Both the position numbers and the translations under genes were made by a program. Shown here piece after piece: positions 1 through 7,383 of a DNA stretch of 64,000 bases (position 1 is its first letter; every line of letters begins with the position of its first letter). This DNA comes from Romboutsia lituseburensis DSM 797. GTDB taxonomy: Bacteria > Bacillota > Clostridia > Peptostreptococcales > Peptostreptococcaceae. Under the pieces are notes generated by a model. The model had not been told where the DNA came from, did not search any database, and was given only the letters and a program-made list of their open reading frames with translations. The stretch covers positions 1 through 64,000 of the forward strand of contig NZ_FNGW01000003.1 in NCBI RefSeq assembly GCF_900103615.1. Reading direction: 5' to 3'.

Positions 1-165
1 AATTTTCTAAACCAGTTTAGAAGCGTATACTAATTTATTTGCTAGTTAATATATACGTATGCGAAATGACATTGAAAAAGTGCATGTCTATATATAAAAA
101 CTAATTTATATAAAAAAATATATATATTATGTTTACAATATTTGAAAGAGAAATATAATTAAAAA

Positions 166-189
166 TAGGGGCTAGTAATCTAGCCCCTA
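166..189 (-). terminator. Perfect hairpin, minus-strand terminator
   Basis: A perfect 10-bp stem (166-175 with 180-189) closes a 4-nt loop. On the minus strand it is followed by five Ts, so it would end minus-strand transcription; on the plus strand no T-run follows. No minus-strand gene is visible to its right, so it may instead be a stem of an RNA belonging to something left of the window. Confidence 0.5.
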
Positions 190-192
190 CTG

Positions 193-224
193 TGTGGATA
201 AAATGTGGATAAATATGTGGTTTT
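193..224 (-). promoter_or_regulatory. Tandem DnaA boxes
   Basis: Two exact copies of the consensus DnaA box TTATCCACA lie on the minus strand at 193-201 and 204-212, one helical turn (11 bp) apart. A degenerate third copy with three mismatches follows at 216-224. Two perfect boxes this close in AT-rich DNA suggest DnaA binding. No dnaA or dnaN gene is in the window, so this is not evidently the origin; a regulatory DnaA-box cluster is an alternative. Confidence 0.55.
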
Positions 225-275
225 TACTTTTTAAGAATAAAAACTGACAATAGCTACTGACAATTTTAAAAAATA

Positions 276-304
276 TTGAACGAAAACATTGAAAATACTA
301 TATT
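276..304 (+). promoter_or_regulatory. Promoter of the HEPN gene
   Basis: TTGAAC at 276-281 and TATATT at 299-304 are separated by 17 bp, a good SigA-type promoter. Transcription would begin near 311, giving a leader of about 190 nt before the gene at 500. Confidence 0.55.
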
Positions 305-320
305 TAATAACTGTGTTTTA

Positions 321-395
321 TACTCGGTATACGAGTAAAGTTTAATTAAATATTAAGAAAACAAATCCAGCTAACCATATTAATTAGCTGGATTT
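321..395 (+). promoter_or_regulatory. Leader hairpins before the HEPN gene
   Basis: Two inverted repeats sit in the 5' leader. The first, TACTCG-GTATA-CGAGTA at 321-337, lies just after the predicted start and could be a repressor operator as well as a hairpin. The second has a perfect 12-bp stem (363-374 with 384-395) around a 9-nt loop but no T-run. With the terminator that follows they look like parts of an attenuator. No leader peptide with an ATG is visible between them. Confidence 0.4.
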
Positions 396-421
396 AACTT
401 TAAATATTAATTTAATAAATT

Positions 422-459
422 AAAACACTCTTTAATATATATAATAAAGGGTGTTTTTT
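422..459 (+). terminator. Terminator just before the HEPN gene
   Basis: A 13-bp stem with one G-T pair (422-434 with 445-457) runs into TTTTTT. It lies downstream of the predicted promoter and only about 30 nt before the ribosome binding site at 489-494, so it would have to be read through for the gene to be expressed. Confidence 0.6.
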
Positions 460-499
460 ATATATTTAAATTCAATTAATAACATATTGGGGGAGAATT

Positions 500-1543
500 A
501 TGGATAAGTCATTTAATAAATTTGTATTTGGATATCCTATGTTATTTGAAAAAAAGGGAGATCAATATGTTGTAAGAATAAAAGAGCTAGGTATAAAACA
601 ACAATCTCAAAGTAGGGGAAGAGCAATTAGAGAAGTTTTTGAAGAAATAAGAGAAAAAAATAAGCTAAATTTAATAGAGCCTAAAAAATACAACTGTGAA
701 TTATCTTATTATAATGATTTGCAGATAAGACTATTTAAAATAAATCAAAAAATAACTAAATTTGGTTTCTCTGTAATAGCAGAGGATATAAATGAAATAG
801 ATATATTAAAATTAGAAAAACTATGTACAGAAATAGATTTAAATAAGTTGTACGATACATATGAAACACAAAACATTGAAAATGAAATCATAAAAATATT
901 AGAACCATACATAATAAGCCCTCACTTAAGAGCTTTGAACATGGTATCATTAATAATGAAAACAAATCATATAAATAAGTTTTCACATATAATAGAGCAA
1001 TCATATTTAAGTTTGTTTAGAGAAGAATATATATCTACAGTAATGATATTAACACCTGTAATAGAGGGAATATTATTATCTTTATATGAGTTTAGATCTA
1101 TAGATAAGAAACCAAAAGAACATCAACTTTTAAATAAGTGGGCTGAGTTAGAATACAATAATTCTAATGAAAAAATACCACATCCATTTATAGTTGATGA
1201 GTACATAAGAGCATTTATTGATATATCAGAAAAGATAATATTTACAAAGCATCAAATAGCAAGAGACAACTCATATTTTAATAGAAATTATATAGCGCAT
1301 GTAATGGGTGATGGTAGATTTTATTCAAGAAATAATGCATATAAATTAATTCATCTAATAGATTTAATGGCTCATGTACTTGCAGCTTGCATAGGAGAGC
1401 ATAAAAGATATGCATTTAATAGAGATAATACCGATTATAAATTAAGGCTATATTATTATAACAATTTAGCAAATAAAAAGGATATTGAAGAATCTAAACG
1501 ACATATATTTAACTCACATTTAAATTTTAAAGGTTACCTATAG
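500..1543 (+). CDS. Predicted HEPN-domain ribonuclease-like protein
   Basis: I do not recognise this 347-residue protein as a named family. The C-terminal third contains Arg262-Asn-Tyr-Ile-Ala-His267, which fits the Rx4-6H active-site motif of HEPN ribonucleases, in a helical context typical of that fold. Residues 11-50 (YPMLFEKKGDQYVV and an alternating helix after it) weakly resemble the HicB-type partial RNase H fold, which would suit an RNA-binding or regulatory front end. There is no signal peptide or membrane segment, so it should be cytoplasmic. The start has a strong GGGGGAG site. A TetM-like GTPase begins 45 bp downstream, probably in the same operon, hinting at a role in ribosome or RNA stress. 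The leader carries attenuator-like hairpins. Function is inferred from one motif and context. Confidence 0.6.
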   Translation: MDKSFNKFVFGYPMLFEKKGDQYVVRIKELGIKQQSQSRGRAIREVFEEIREKNKLNLIEPKKYNCELSYYNDLQIRLFKINQKITKFGFSVIAEDINEIDILKLEKLCTEIDLNKLYDTYETQNIENEIIKILEPYIISPHLRALNMVSLIMKTNHINKFSHIIEQSYLSLFREEYISTVMILTPVIEGILLSLYEFRSIDKKPKEHQLLNKWAELEYNNSNEKIPHPFIVDEYIRAFIDISEKIIFTKHQIARDNSYFNRNYIAHVMGDGRFYSRNNAYKLIHLIDLMAHVLAACIGEHKRYAFNRDNTDYKLRLYYYNNLANKKDIEESKRHIFNSHLNFKGYL

Positions 1544-1588
1544 TAACTAAAATTAACATAAACTAATGACAAAATAATGAGGTGGAAA

Positions 1589-3577
1589 ATGAATAAGACT
1601 ATTGGGGTACTTGCACATGTAGATGCAGGAAAGACAACATTTTGCGAACAAATACTTTACCATACAAATTCAATTAGAAATAGAGGTAGAGTTGATTTTA
1701 AAAATACATTTTTAGATAATCATGAAATAGAAAGACAAAGAGGAATAACTATATTTTCAGAACAAGGTGTATTTGAATATAACAATTCAAATTACTACTT
1801 AGTGGATACACCAGGTCATATAGATTTTTCTGCGGATATGGAAAGAGCTATAAGTATAATGGATTATGCAGTAGTAGTTATAAGTTCAGTTGAGAAAATT
1901 CAATCTCATACTAAAACAGTATTTAGGCTACTTAAAAATAATAATATTCCTATAATATTTTTTGCGAATAAAACAGATAGAGAAGGCTCAGATATAGAGC
2001 TTTTAATACAAGATATAAAAGACAATTTAACGAGTGATGTAATTGATTTAAGTGAAAATTTAACTATAGAAAATAATAACGAACTTAGTGATAAACTTAT
2101 AGAGTTCATAGCAGAGAGAGATGATTTATTATTTGAAAAATACTTAAATGATGAGTATGAAAATGATTTGTGGATAAATAGATTAAAAGAAATGGTAAAA
2201 ACATCGAATATATATCCGCTACTAAAAGGATCAGCTCTTCATGATATAGGTATAGATGAATGTTTACAAAAAATAGATTTTTTAACTTATACATCTTATG
2301 ATGAAAATAAAAAATTTATAGGAAAAGTTTATAAAGTTAAATACGATGAAAATAAAAATAGAATAACCTATATAAAAGCACTTCAAGGAAAACTTAAAGT
2401 TAAAGATGAAGTAAAATACAATCATAAAGATAAAATTTTAAGTGAAAAAATTAATTCTATTAGAGTTTACAATTCAAATAAATATGAAGCTGTAAATGAT
2501 ATAAAAGCAGGTCAAATATTTGCAGTAACAGGGATAACACAAGCGATTTCAAAAGATTATATATGTCAAATTGATTATAATTTAAACGATATAAATAAAA
2601 TAAGTAATAAAAATGAGATAATTCCAACGCTAAAATCAAAAGTTATATTTGATAAGTCTTTAAATATAAAAGATATATTAAATGCTTTTGAAATACTGGA
2701 TTCTGAAGAACCAGCATTAAATCTAGTCTGGGATGAATATCTAAAAGAAATACATATACATGTCATGGGGAAAATTCAATTAGAAATACTAAAAGATGTT
2801 ATAAAAAATAGATTTGGTATAGATATTGAATTTGGAAAATGTGAAATATTATATAAAGAGACAGTAAAAGAAAAAACAATAGGATATGGTCATTTTGAGC
2901 CACTAGGTCATTATGCAGAAGTACATTTATTAATAGAGCCAAATAAAAGAGATTCTAATATAACATTTAAAAATAATGCACATGTAGATGATATATCAAT
3001 TGGAAATCAAAACTTAATAAGGACTCATTTATTTGAAAAAGAACATAAAGGAGTACTTTGTGGTTATCCTTTAACTGATTTAAGCATAACATTATTAATA
3101 GGAAGATCACATAATAAACACACTAGTGGAGGCGATTTTAGGCAAGCAACACTAAGAGCATTAAGACAAGGACTAGATAAAGTTGAAAGTATTTTACTGG
3201 AGCCATATTACAAATTTAGAATAGAAGTAGATTTAAATAATATGGGAAGAGTATTATCAGACATTCAAAAAATGAATGGAGAATTTAATCCTCCAGAAAC
3301 TTTTAAAGATAAAACAATAATAGAGGGTAGAGGGCCTGTTGCTACCTTTATGGAATATAGTTTAGAATTAGCTACATTTACAAAAGGTAATGGAACTATA
3401 AGTTTAGTATTTGATGGATACGATATATGCCATAATAGTCAAGAGGTAATAGAACAAACAGGATATAATAAAGATTCAGATAGTGAATATACATCAAACT
3501 CAATCTTTTGTTCTAAAGGCCAAGCATATGTAGTACCTTCAAAAGATGTTAAAAATCATATGCATTGCTTAAAATAA
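1589..3577 (+). CDS. TetM/TetO-like ribosomal-protection GTPase
   Basis: This 662-residue protein is an EF-G-like translational GTPase of the ribosomal-protection group. It has the G1 loop AHVDAGKTT at residues 9-17, the switch II motif DTPGH, and an NKTDR version of the NKxD motif, followed by EF-G-like domains II to V. Domain IV carries a GDFR segment comparable to the loop that displaces tetracycline in TetM. The C-terminus (SIFCSKGQAYVVPS) differs from acquired tet(M), so it is probably the divergent chromosomal clade often labelled translation factor GTPase; resistance cannot be assumed. I start at 1589 because GAGGTGG lies correctly before it and overlaps the upstream ATG at 1577. It follows the HEPN gene with no terminator between them. 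Confidence 0.85.
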   Translation: MNKTIGVLAHVDAGKTTFCEQILYHTNSIRNRGRVDFKNTFLDNHEIERQRGITIFSEQGVFEYNNSNYYLVDTPGHIDFSADMERAISIMDYAVVVISSVEKIQSHTKTVFRLLKNNNIPIIFFANKTDREGSDIELLIQDIKDNLTSDVIDLSENLTIENNNELSDKLIEFIAERDDLLFEKYLNDEYENDLWINRLKEMVKTSNIYPLLKGSALHDIGIDECLQKIDFLTYTSYDENKKFIGKVYKVKYDENKNRITYIKALQGKLKVKDEVKYNHKDKILSEKINSIRVYNSNKYEAVNDIKAGQIFAVTGITQAISKDYICQIDYNLNDINKISNKNEIIPTLKSKVIFDKSLNIKDILNAFEILDSEEPALNLVWDEYLKEIHIHVMGKIQLEILKDVIKNRFGIDIEFGKCEILYKETVKEKTIGYGHFEPLGHYAEVHLLIEPNKRDSNITFKNNAHVDDISIGNQNLIRTHLFEKEHKGVLCGYPLTDLSITLLIGRSHNKHTSGGDFRQATLRALRQGLDKVESILLEPYYKFRIEVDLNNMGRVLSDIQKMNGEFNPPETFKDKTIIEGRGPVATFMEYSLELATFTKGNGTISLVFDGYDICHNSQEVIEQTGYNKDSDSEYTSNSIFCSKGQAYVVPSKDVKNHMHCLK

Positions 3578-3594
3578 AAAGTTGAAAATTTGTA

Positions 3595-3623
3595 TTGACA
3601 ATATAAAAAAAATATAATAAAGT
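3595..3623 (+). promoter_or_regulatory. Promoter of the add riboswitch transcript
   Basis: A consensus TTGACA (3595-3600) is followed after 17 bp by TAAAGT (3618-3623). The predicted start near 3630 is just upstream of the aptamer's first P1 strand. Confidence 0.55.
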
Positions 3624-3637
3624 ATATAGAAATAAAT

Positions 3638-3760
3638 CTTTCGTATAACCCCAATAATAAGGTTTGGGGGTCTCTACCAAGAACCAATAATTCTTGATTA
3701 CGAAGAAGTTATACATATTTATGTATGAAAAACTTCTTTGTAATTAAGAATTTTTTTTTA
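3638..3760 (+). promoter_or_regulatory. Adenine riboswitch with terminator platform
   Basis: The purine aptamer spans about 3638-3706. P1 pairs 3640-3645 with 3699-3704, and the conserved GGTTTGG and TCTCTACCAAGA core blocks are present. The J3/1 residue that sets specificity (position 74 in xpt numbering) is T3698, which indicates adenine, not guanine. A 20-bp terminator stem with two G-U pairs joins 3691-3710 to 3731-3750, followed by nine Ts. Its 5' strand contains the aptamer's P3/J3-1/P1 3' strands, so the two folds exclude each other. Adenine binding should prevent termination and turn add on, as in pbuE. Confidence 0.93.
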
Positions 3761-3811
3761 TACATAAAATTAATATAAATATAAAAAATAAATAAAAAAG
3801 GGGACGATATT

Positions 3812-4801
3812 ATGACGAAAAAATTACCAAAAATAGAATTACATTGCCATTTAGATGGAAGCGTTAGAGCAAACACTATAATAGATATAGCTAAAAATGA
3901 AAATATAACATTACCATCTTTTGATGAAAATGAAATAAAAAAGCTAGTTCAAGTACCTGAGGATTGTACATCACTTAATGAATATTTAAAAAGATTTGAT
4001 TTACCTAATATGATAATGCAAACTAAGGAAGGTTTAGAAAGAGTAGCATTTGAATTATTAGAGGATGCAGCTAGTGAAAATGTTAAATATATAGAAATAA
4101 GATTTGCACCACAACTTCATACTCAAGGAGGTTTAAGCTTTAAAGAAATAATACAGAGTGTTATAAATGGGATAAATAAAGCTGAAAAGATATATGACAT
4201 AAGGGGAAATGTTATATTATCTTGTTTAAGACATATGAGTGTAGAGGATGCTGACTTAACAGTAGAGTCAGGAAAAGAATTTTTAAATAAAGGTGTAGTG
4301 GCTATAGATTTAGCAGGTCCAGAAGAGGAAGGTTTTGCAGTTAAATTCAAATCAGTAATTGATAAAGCAAGAGGTTATGGCTATAAAGTTACTATTCATG
4401 CAGGTGAGGCTGCAAGTGGTCAAAATGTAATAGATGCAATAAAGTTATTAGGAGCTCAACGAATAGGTCATGGCGTTAGAATTAAAGATATGAAAGAAGC
4501 TTATGATTTAGTAAAAAACAATAACGTAGTATTAGAAATGTGCCCTACTAGCAATATACAAACTAAAGCTATAGAAGATTTTAAACAATATCCATTATTA
4601 GATTTTTATAAAGATGATATAAAGGTTACATTAAATACAGACAATAGAACAGTTTCAAATATAGATTTAACCGATGAAATAAACTTAATATCTGATAACT
4701 TTAAGTTTAATAATAAAGATTATAAAAAAATATACTTAAATAGTATAGATGCGACATTTGCAGATGAAGAAACTAAAGCATGGTTAAGAGCTTTTATATA
4801 A
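3812..4801 (+). CDS. add: Adenosine deaminase
   Basis: This 329-residue amidohydrolase deaminates adenosine (or possibly adenine) to inosine (or hypoxanthine) in purine salvage. The zinc and catalytic residues are all visible: His11 and His13 in HCH, His196 and Glu199 in HAGE, and Asp277 in NTDN, matching the spacing of E. coli Add. The length fits the family. A GGGGACG site precedes the start. The gene stands alone behind an adenine riboswitch, so its own purine substrate class turns it on, which supports the assignment. Confidence 0.95.
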   Translation: MTKKLPKIELHCHLDGSVRANTIIDIAKNENITLPSFDENEIKKLVQVPEDCTSLNEYLKRFDLPNMIMQTKEGLERVAFELLEDAASENVKYIEIRFAPQLHTQGGLSFKEIIQSVINGINKAEKIYDIRGNVILSCLRHMSVEDADLTVESGKEFLNKGVVAIDLAGPEEEGFAVKFKSVIDKARGYGYKVTIHAGEAASGQNVIDAIKLLGAQRIGHGVRIKDMKEAYDLVKNNNVVLEMCPTSNIQTKAIEDFKQYPLLDFYKDDIKVTLNTDNRTVSNIDLTDEINLISDNFKFNNKDYKKIYLNSIDATFADEETKAWLRAFI

Positions 4802-4821
4802 ATAAAACTTAATTTGAAAAT

Positions 4822-4877
4822 AAAAAAGCCTATAGATATTAATAAATTATTTTATTTATTAATCTATAGACTTTTTT
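4822..4877. terminator. Bidirectional terminator between add and the cyclophilin gene
   Basis: An imperfect long stem (4822-4848 with 4851-4877) is flanked by A6 and T6, so it can end transcription of both convergent genes. Confidence 0.75.
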
Positions 4878-4894
4878 CTATTAATTAAGAATAA

Positions 4895-5524
4895 TTACAT
4901 CTTATTAGGAGCAGGATACTCAACTCCCTTAGTATCAACTTTAATAGACTCTATTACTACATCTTTAACAGGTTTATCATTAGCGCCTGTTTCAACATTT
5001 TCTATTTTATGAATAATATCCATCCCTTTTGTAACTTTACCAAAAGAAGCATATTGACCATCTAGATGAGAAGCATCTTTAGTTACTATAAAGAACTGAC
5101 TTCCAGCGCTATCTTTACTTTGACTTCTAGCCATAGATAAAACACCTTCAGTATGAGCTAAGTCGTTTTTAAACTTATTTTTTGTAAATTCACCTTTTAT
5201 ACTGTATCCTGGTCCACCCATACCAGTTCCAGCAGGGTCACCACCTTGAACCATAAAATCTTTTATGACTCTATGGAATGTAAGCCCATCATAAAAACCA
5301 CTATTAGATAGTTCGATGAAATTATTTACAGTATTAGGAGCTATATGAGGATAAAGTTCTGCTTCAACAGTTCCAAAATCTTTAAACACTATAGTTGCAA
5401 CTGGTAATTCTTTTGGTGGAGTTCTTACTTCATCAACACTTGATTCATTTGATGAACATCCAACTAAAGCTAAAGCTCCTGCAAGTATACTTGCCAAAAA
5501 TCCTTTTTTTCTTTTATTAGTCAT
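4895..5524 (-). CDS. Cyclophilin-type peptidyl-prolyl isomerase lipoprotein
   Basis: The protein of 209 residues begins with a lysine-rich n-region, a hydrophobic stretch and the lipobox LVGC (Cys23), so it should be anchored on the outer face of the membrane. The rest is a cyclophilin domain with FHRVIKDFMVQGGDP and SAGSQFFI motifs, catalysing cis-trans isomerisation of proline bonds during folding of secreted proteins. I start at 5524, not at the in-frame ATG at 5536, because the AAGGA site overlaps that upstream ATG. It is monocistronic and convergent with add. Confidence 0.92.
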   Translation of the reverse strand: MTNKRKKGFLASILAGALALVGCSSNESSVDEVRTPPKELPVATIVFKDFGTVEAELYPHIAPNTVNNFIELSNSGFYDGLTFHRVIKDFMVQGGDPAGTGMGGPGYSIKGEFTKNKFKNDLAHTEGVLSMARSQSKDSAGSQFFIVTKDASHLDGQYASFGKVTKGMDIIHKIENVETGANDKPVKDVVIESIKVDTKGVEYPAPNKM

Positions 5525-5746
5525 AGTTTTTACCATCCTTATGTTAATTTATGGGTTTATTATATCATAAATACAAATAATTAAAAAACTAAAGTATATT
5601 AAATATAAATTCAATTATAATTCAATTATAATTTGGTTATTAATTAATATTTTTATAAGTTTACTTTAAAGGATTAAATTACCATAGAATTATTGTAAAT
5701 TAGTACACATAATATTAGTAAAATAATACATATTGGAGGTTTTTAA

Positions 5747-6157
5747 ATGAAATTCAAAAATAAAAGTAAGTTGATTATGTTTATTATGTGTTCATTATTA
5801 TTAATTTGTACAAGTGTAAATTGCTCTTATGCTAAAGAGCCAATCATGGAATATAAGTATACAGTAGAAGAACAAAAAATTAAAAGAGCTCAATTTATTT
5901 GGAAATCTTGTATAGATGAATTAAAAAACGAAAATATTTTAACCACTATAGATATAAATAATATAAATAACTACTTAAATAAAGAAATGAGAAGTGATAA
6001 ATTTGAATCTCCTTTAAAAAGATACGATAGACAAAAGAAAGCTCTTAGACCAACTACTATAGAAAAAATGGTAAGTGAAAATATAATAAGTGCAGAAAAA
6101 GCTGGAAAATTAAGAGATAAAATGAGTAAGTATAATTTATCTAATTTAGAAAAATAG
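5747..6157 (+). CDS. Small secreted protein of unknown function
   Basis: I do not recognise this 136-residue protein. Residues 1-29 form a clear Sec signal peptide (KFKNKSK, then a hydrophobic run ending near SYAKE). The mature part is charged and helical with two similar segments (LKNENILTTIDINNI and VSENIISAEKAGKL) that look like a helix-turn-helix repeat seen in small clostridial secreted proteins of the DUF2680 type; that link is weak. The ribosome binding site TTGGAGG is strong. It has no operon partner; the next coding trace is a broken HAD gene. Confidence 0.7.
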   Translation: MKFKNKSKLIMFIMCSLLLICTSVNCSYAKEPIMEYKYTVEEQKIKRAQFIWKSCIDELKNENILTTIDINNINNYLNKEMRSDKFESPLKRYDRQKKALRPTTIEKMVSENIISAEKAGKLRDKMSKYNLSNLEK

Positions 6158-6240
6158 AAACTTTTTATCTATTGTTTATAATTATTAATATGTATATAAT
6201 CTAAAGTGCAATTAAACATTAAAATAGGGGAAAGATAAAA

Positions 6241-6384
6241 CTGAAAAAATACAAAAGTGCTATATTTGATATAGATGGAATAATATTATATACATCAAAG
6301 ATGAATTTAATTCCTCTTATGAAACTTATAAAAGAAGAAAAGAACAAAGATATGGACTATGAAGACTTATTAAAGTTTATATAA
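6241..6384 (+). pseudogene. Remnant of a HAD-family phosphatase gene
   Basis: A 47-codon open stretch begins KKYKSAIFDIDG, the motif I of haloacid dehalogenase hydrolases, and continues with typical sequence up to a TAA at 6382. The rest of the roughly 220-residue domain is missing. The start is a CTG where an ATG would be expected. A TATAAT at 6195-6200 and an AGGGG site at 6226-6230 survive. This looks like a recently broken and deleted gene. Confidence 0.7.
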
Positions 6385-6525
6385 GATAATTTGTAGAAAT
6401 AAGTATATTAAAAATTAATGAATTATAAGTTAAGATGTAATACAATTAATTTAAGTATACTACTCTCCTTGGTATACACAAATTAAAACCTATTTTTTAT
6501 TTAAAGAGAATCTAAATATGAGCGG
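6385..6525. other. Non-coding stretch with paired GTATAC motifs
   Basis: No gene is visible. Two GTATAC palindromes at 6455-6460 and 6472-6477, 17 bp apart, could be a two-site operator, but no partner gene is obvious. The palindromic terminator at 6526 follows. Confidence 0.25.
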
Positions 6526-6573
6526 AATATTAAAAGCCAACTATATATTAATATATAGTTGGCTTTTAATATT
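6526..6573. terminator. Perfect 48-bp palindrome, terminator
   Basis: Two perfectly complementary 24-bp arms meet with no spacer (centre between 6549 and 6550). T-rich ends on both strands suggest a bidirectional terminator closing the region of the broken HAD gene. Confidence 0.7.
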
Positions 6574-6634
6574 TATATAAAAAATATAATAAATGGTGGT
6601 ATAATAAATAAGAGAAATAATGTTGGAGGGGAAT

Positions 6635-7186
6635 ATGAGAGAACTATTAGAAATGAATCCTATAATAGGAGCTATAAAAAATGATAAGGATATAGAAGAT
6701 GTAATTAAATCAGATTGTGATATTGTATTTTTATTAACAGGAGATATTTTAACTTTAAAGGAAAAAATAGCCTATTTACATAAAAATAATAAAAAAGTAT
6801 TTGTACATGTGGATATGATATCTGGTATATCATCAAGCCCAGTGATCGTAGATTATATAAAAAAAGATTTAGATTTAGATGGAATAATAACAACTAAAAC
6901 AAATATTGTTAAGAGAGCGATAGAATTAGATTTAAGAGTCGTGCAAAGGTTTTTCTTTATAGACTCAATGTCTTTGGAAAATGCAATAGATAGCCTAAAA
7001 AGGGTTAAGCCTCAAGCTATAGAAATTATGCCAGGAATAATTCCTAAAGTAATTAAAAAAATGCATAAAACTTTTCCTAGCATTCCTATTATCTGCGGAG
7101 GCTTGATAAACGAGAAAGATGAAATTATAAAAGTGTTATCATCAGGCGGGATGGCAGTATCTACTACAGACAAAAATATGTGGTAA
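6635..7186 (+). CDS. glpP: Glycerol-3-phosphate-responsive antiterminator GlpP
   Basis: This 183-residue protein is GlpP, a TIM-barrel RNA-binding regulator that, when it binds glycerol-3-phosphate, allows read-through of leader terminators of glp operons. Family segments are clear: NPIIGAIKN at the N-terminus, VDMISGISS, DGIITTK and the ending IICGGLINEKDEI. I start at 6635, since GGAGGGG lies six bases before it and inside the ORF extension from 6620. Its targets are next to it: leader hairpins at 7306-7346 and 9898-9933 share the same stem sequence. Confidence 0.95.
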   Translation: MRELLEMNPIIGAIKNDKDIEDVIKSDCDIVFLLTGDILTLKEKIAYLHKNNKKVFVHVDMISGISSSPVIVDYIKKDLDLDGIITTKTNIVKRAIELDLRVVQRFFFIDSMSLENAIDSLKRVKPQAIEIMPGIIPKVIKKMHKTFPSIPIICGGLINEKDEIIKVLSSGGMAVSTTDKNMW

Positions 7187-7247
7187 GACCAATTTTTTAA
7201 AAAGTTTGAAAAAAGAATGTCTATTAATTAACAATTGCAAAATAATG

Positions 7248-7276
7248 TTGACGGGAAAAAGTTTTCATAGTACTAT
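7248..7276 (+). promoter_or_regulatory. glpFK promoter with cre-like spacer
   Basis: TTGACG (7248-7253) and TACTAT (7271-7276) are 17 bp apart. The spacer holds GAAAAAGTTTTC (7255-7266), which resembles clostridial CcpA sites, so catabolite repression is possible. Confidence 0.65.
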
Positions 7277-7305
7277 TTAATTAAATTAAATATTAGGCTG
7301 GAGAG

Positions 7306-7350
7306 AGAGAGAGCCCTTAGTTTGTTACTATAGGATAGCTCTCTCTTTTT
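7306..7350 (+). terminator. GlpP-controlled leader terminator of glpFK
   Basis: AGAGAGAGC (7306-7314) pairs with GCTCTCTCT (7338-7346) and is followed by Ts. It lies between the promoter and glpF, about 24 nt after the predicted transcription start. The same stem core recurs before the glpA operon, as expected of a shared GlpP target. Confidence 0.85.
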
Positions 7351-7383
7351 GTCTAAAAATGAATATTAAAAGGAGGAATTGGG

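Noticed and set aside
193-224. Replication origin
   Set aside because: Only two good DnaA boxes, no AT-rich unwinding element that stands out, and no dnaA, dnaN or rpmH in the window.
313-345. Ten-codon GTG-started leader peptide before the HEPN gene
   Set aside because: No ribosome binding site and almost at the predicted transcription start.
1577-1588. Upstream ATG of the TetM-like gene
   Set aside because: The ATG overlaps the ribosome binding site of the ATG at 1589.
1589-3577. Calling the GTPase an acquired tet(M) or tetB(P) resistance gene
   Set aside because: Key motifs are shared but the C-terminus and overall sequence diverge, and base composition matches its neighbours with no mobile element nearby.
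3601-3618. TATAAT at 3613-3618 as the add -10
   Set aside because: Only 12 bp from TTGACA, too short a spacer; TAAAGT at 3618 is properly spaced.
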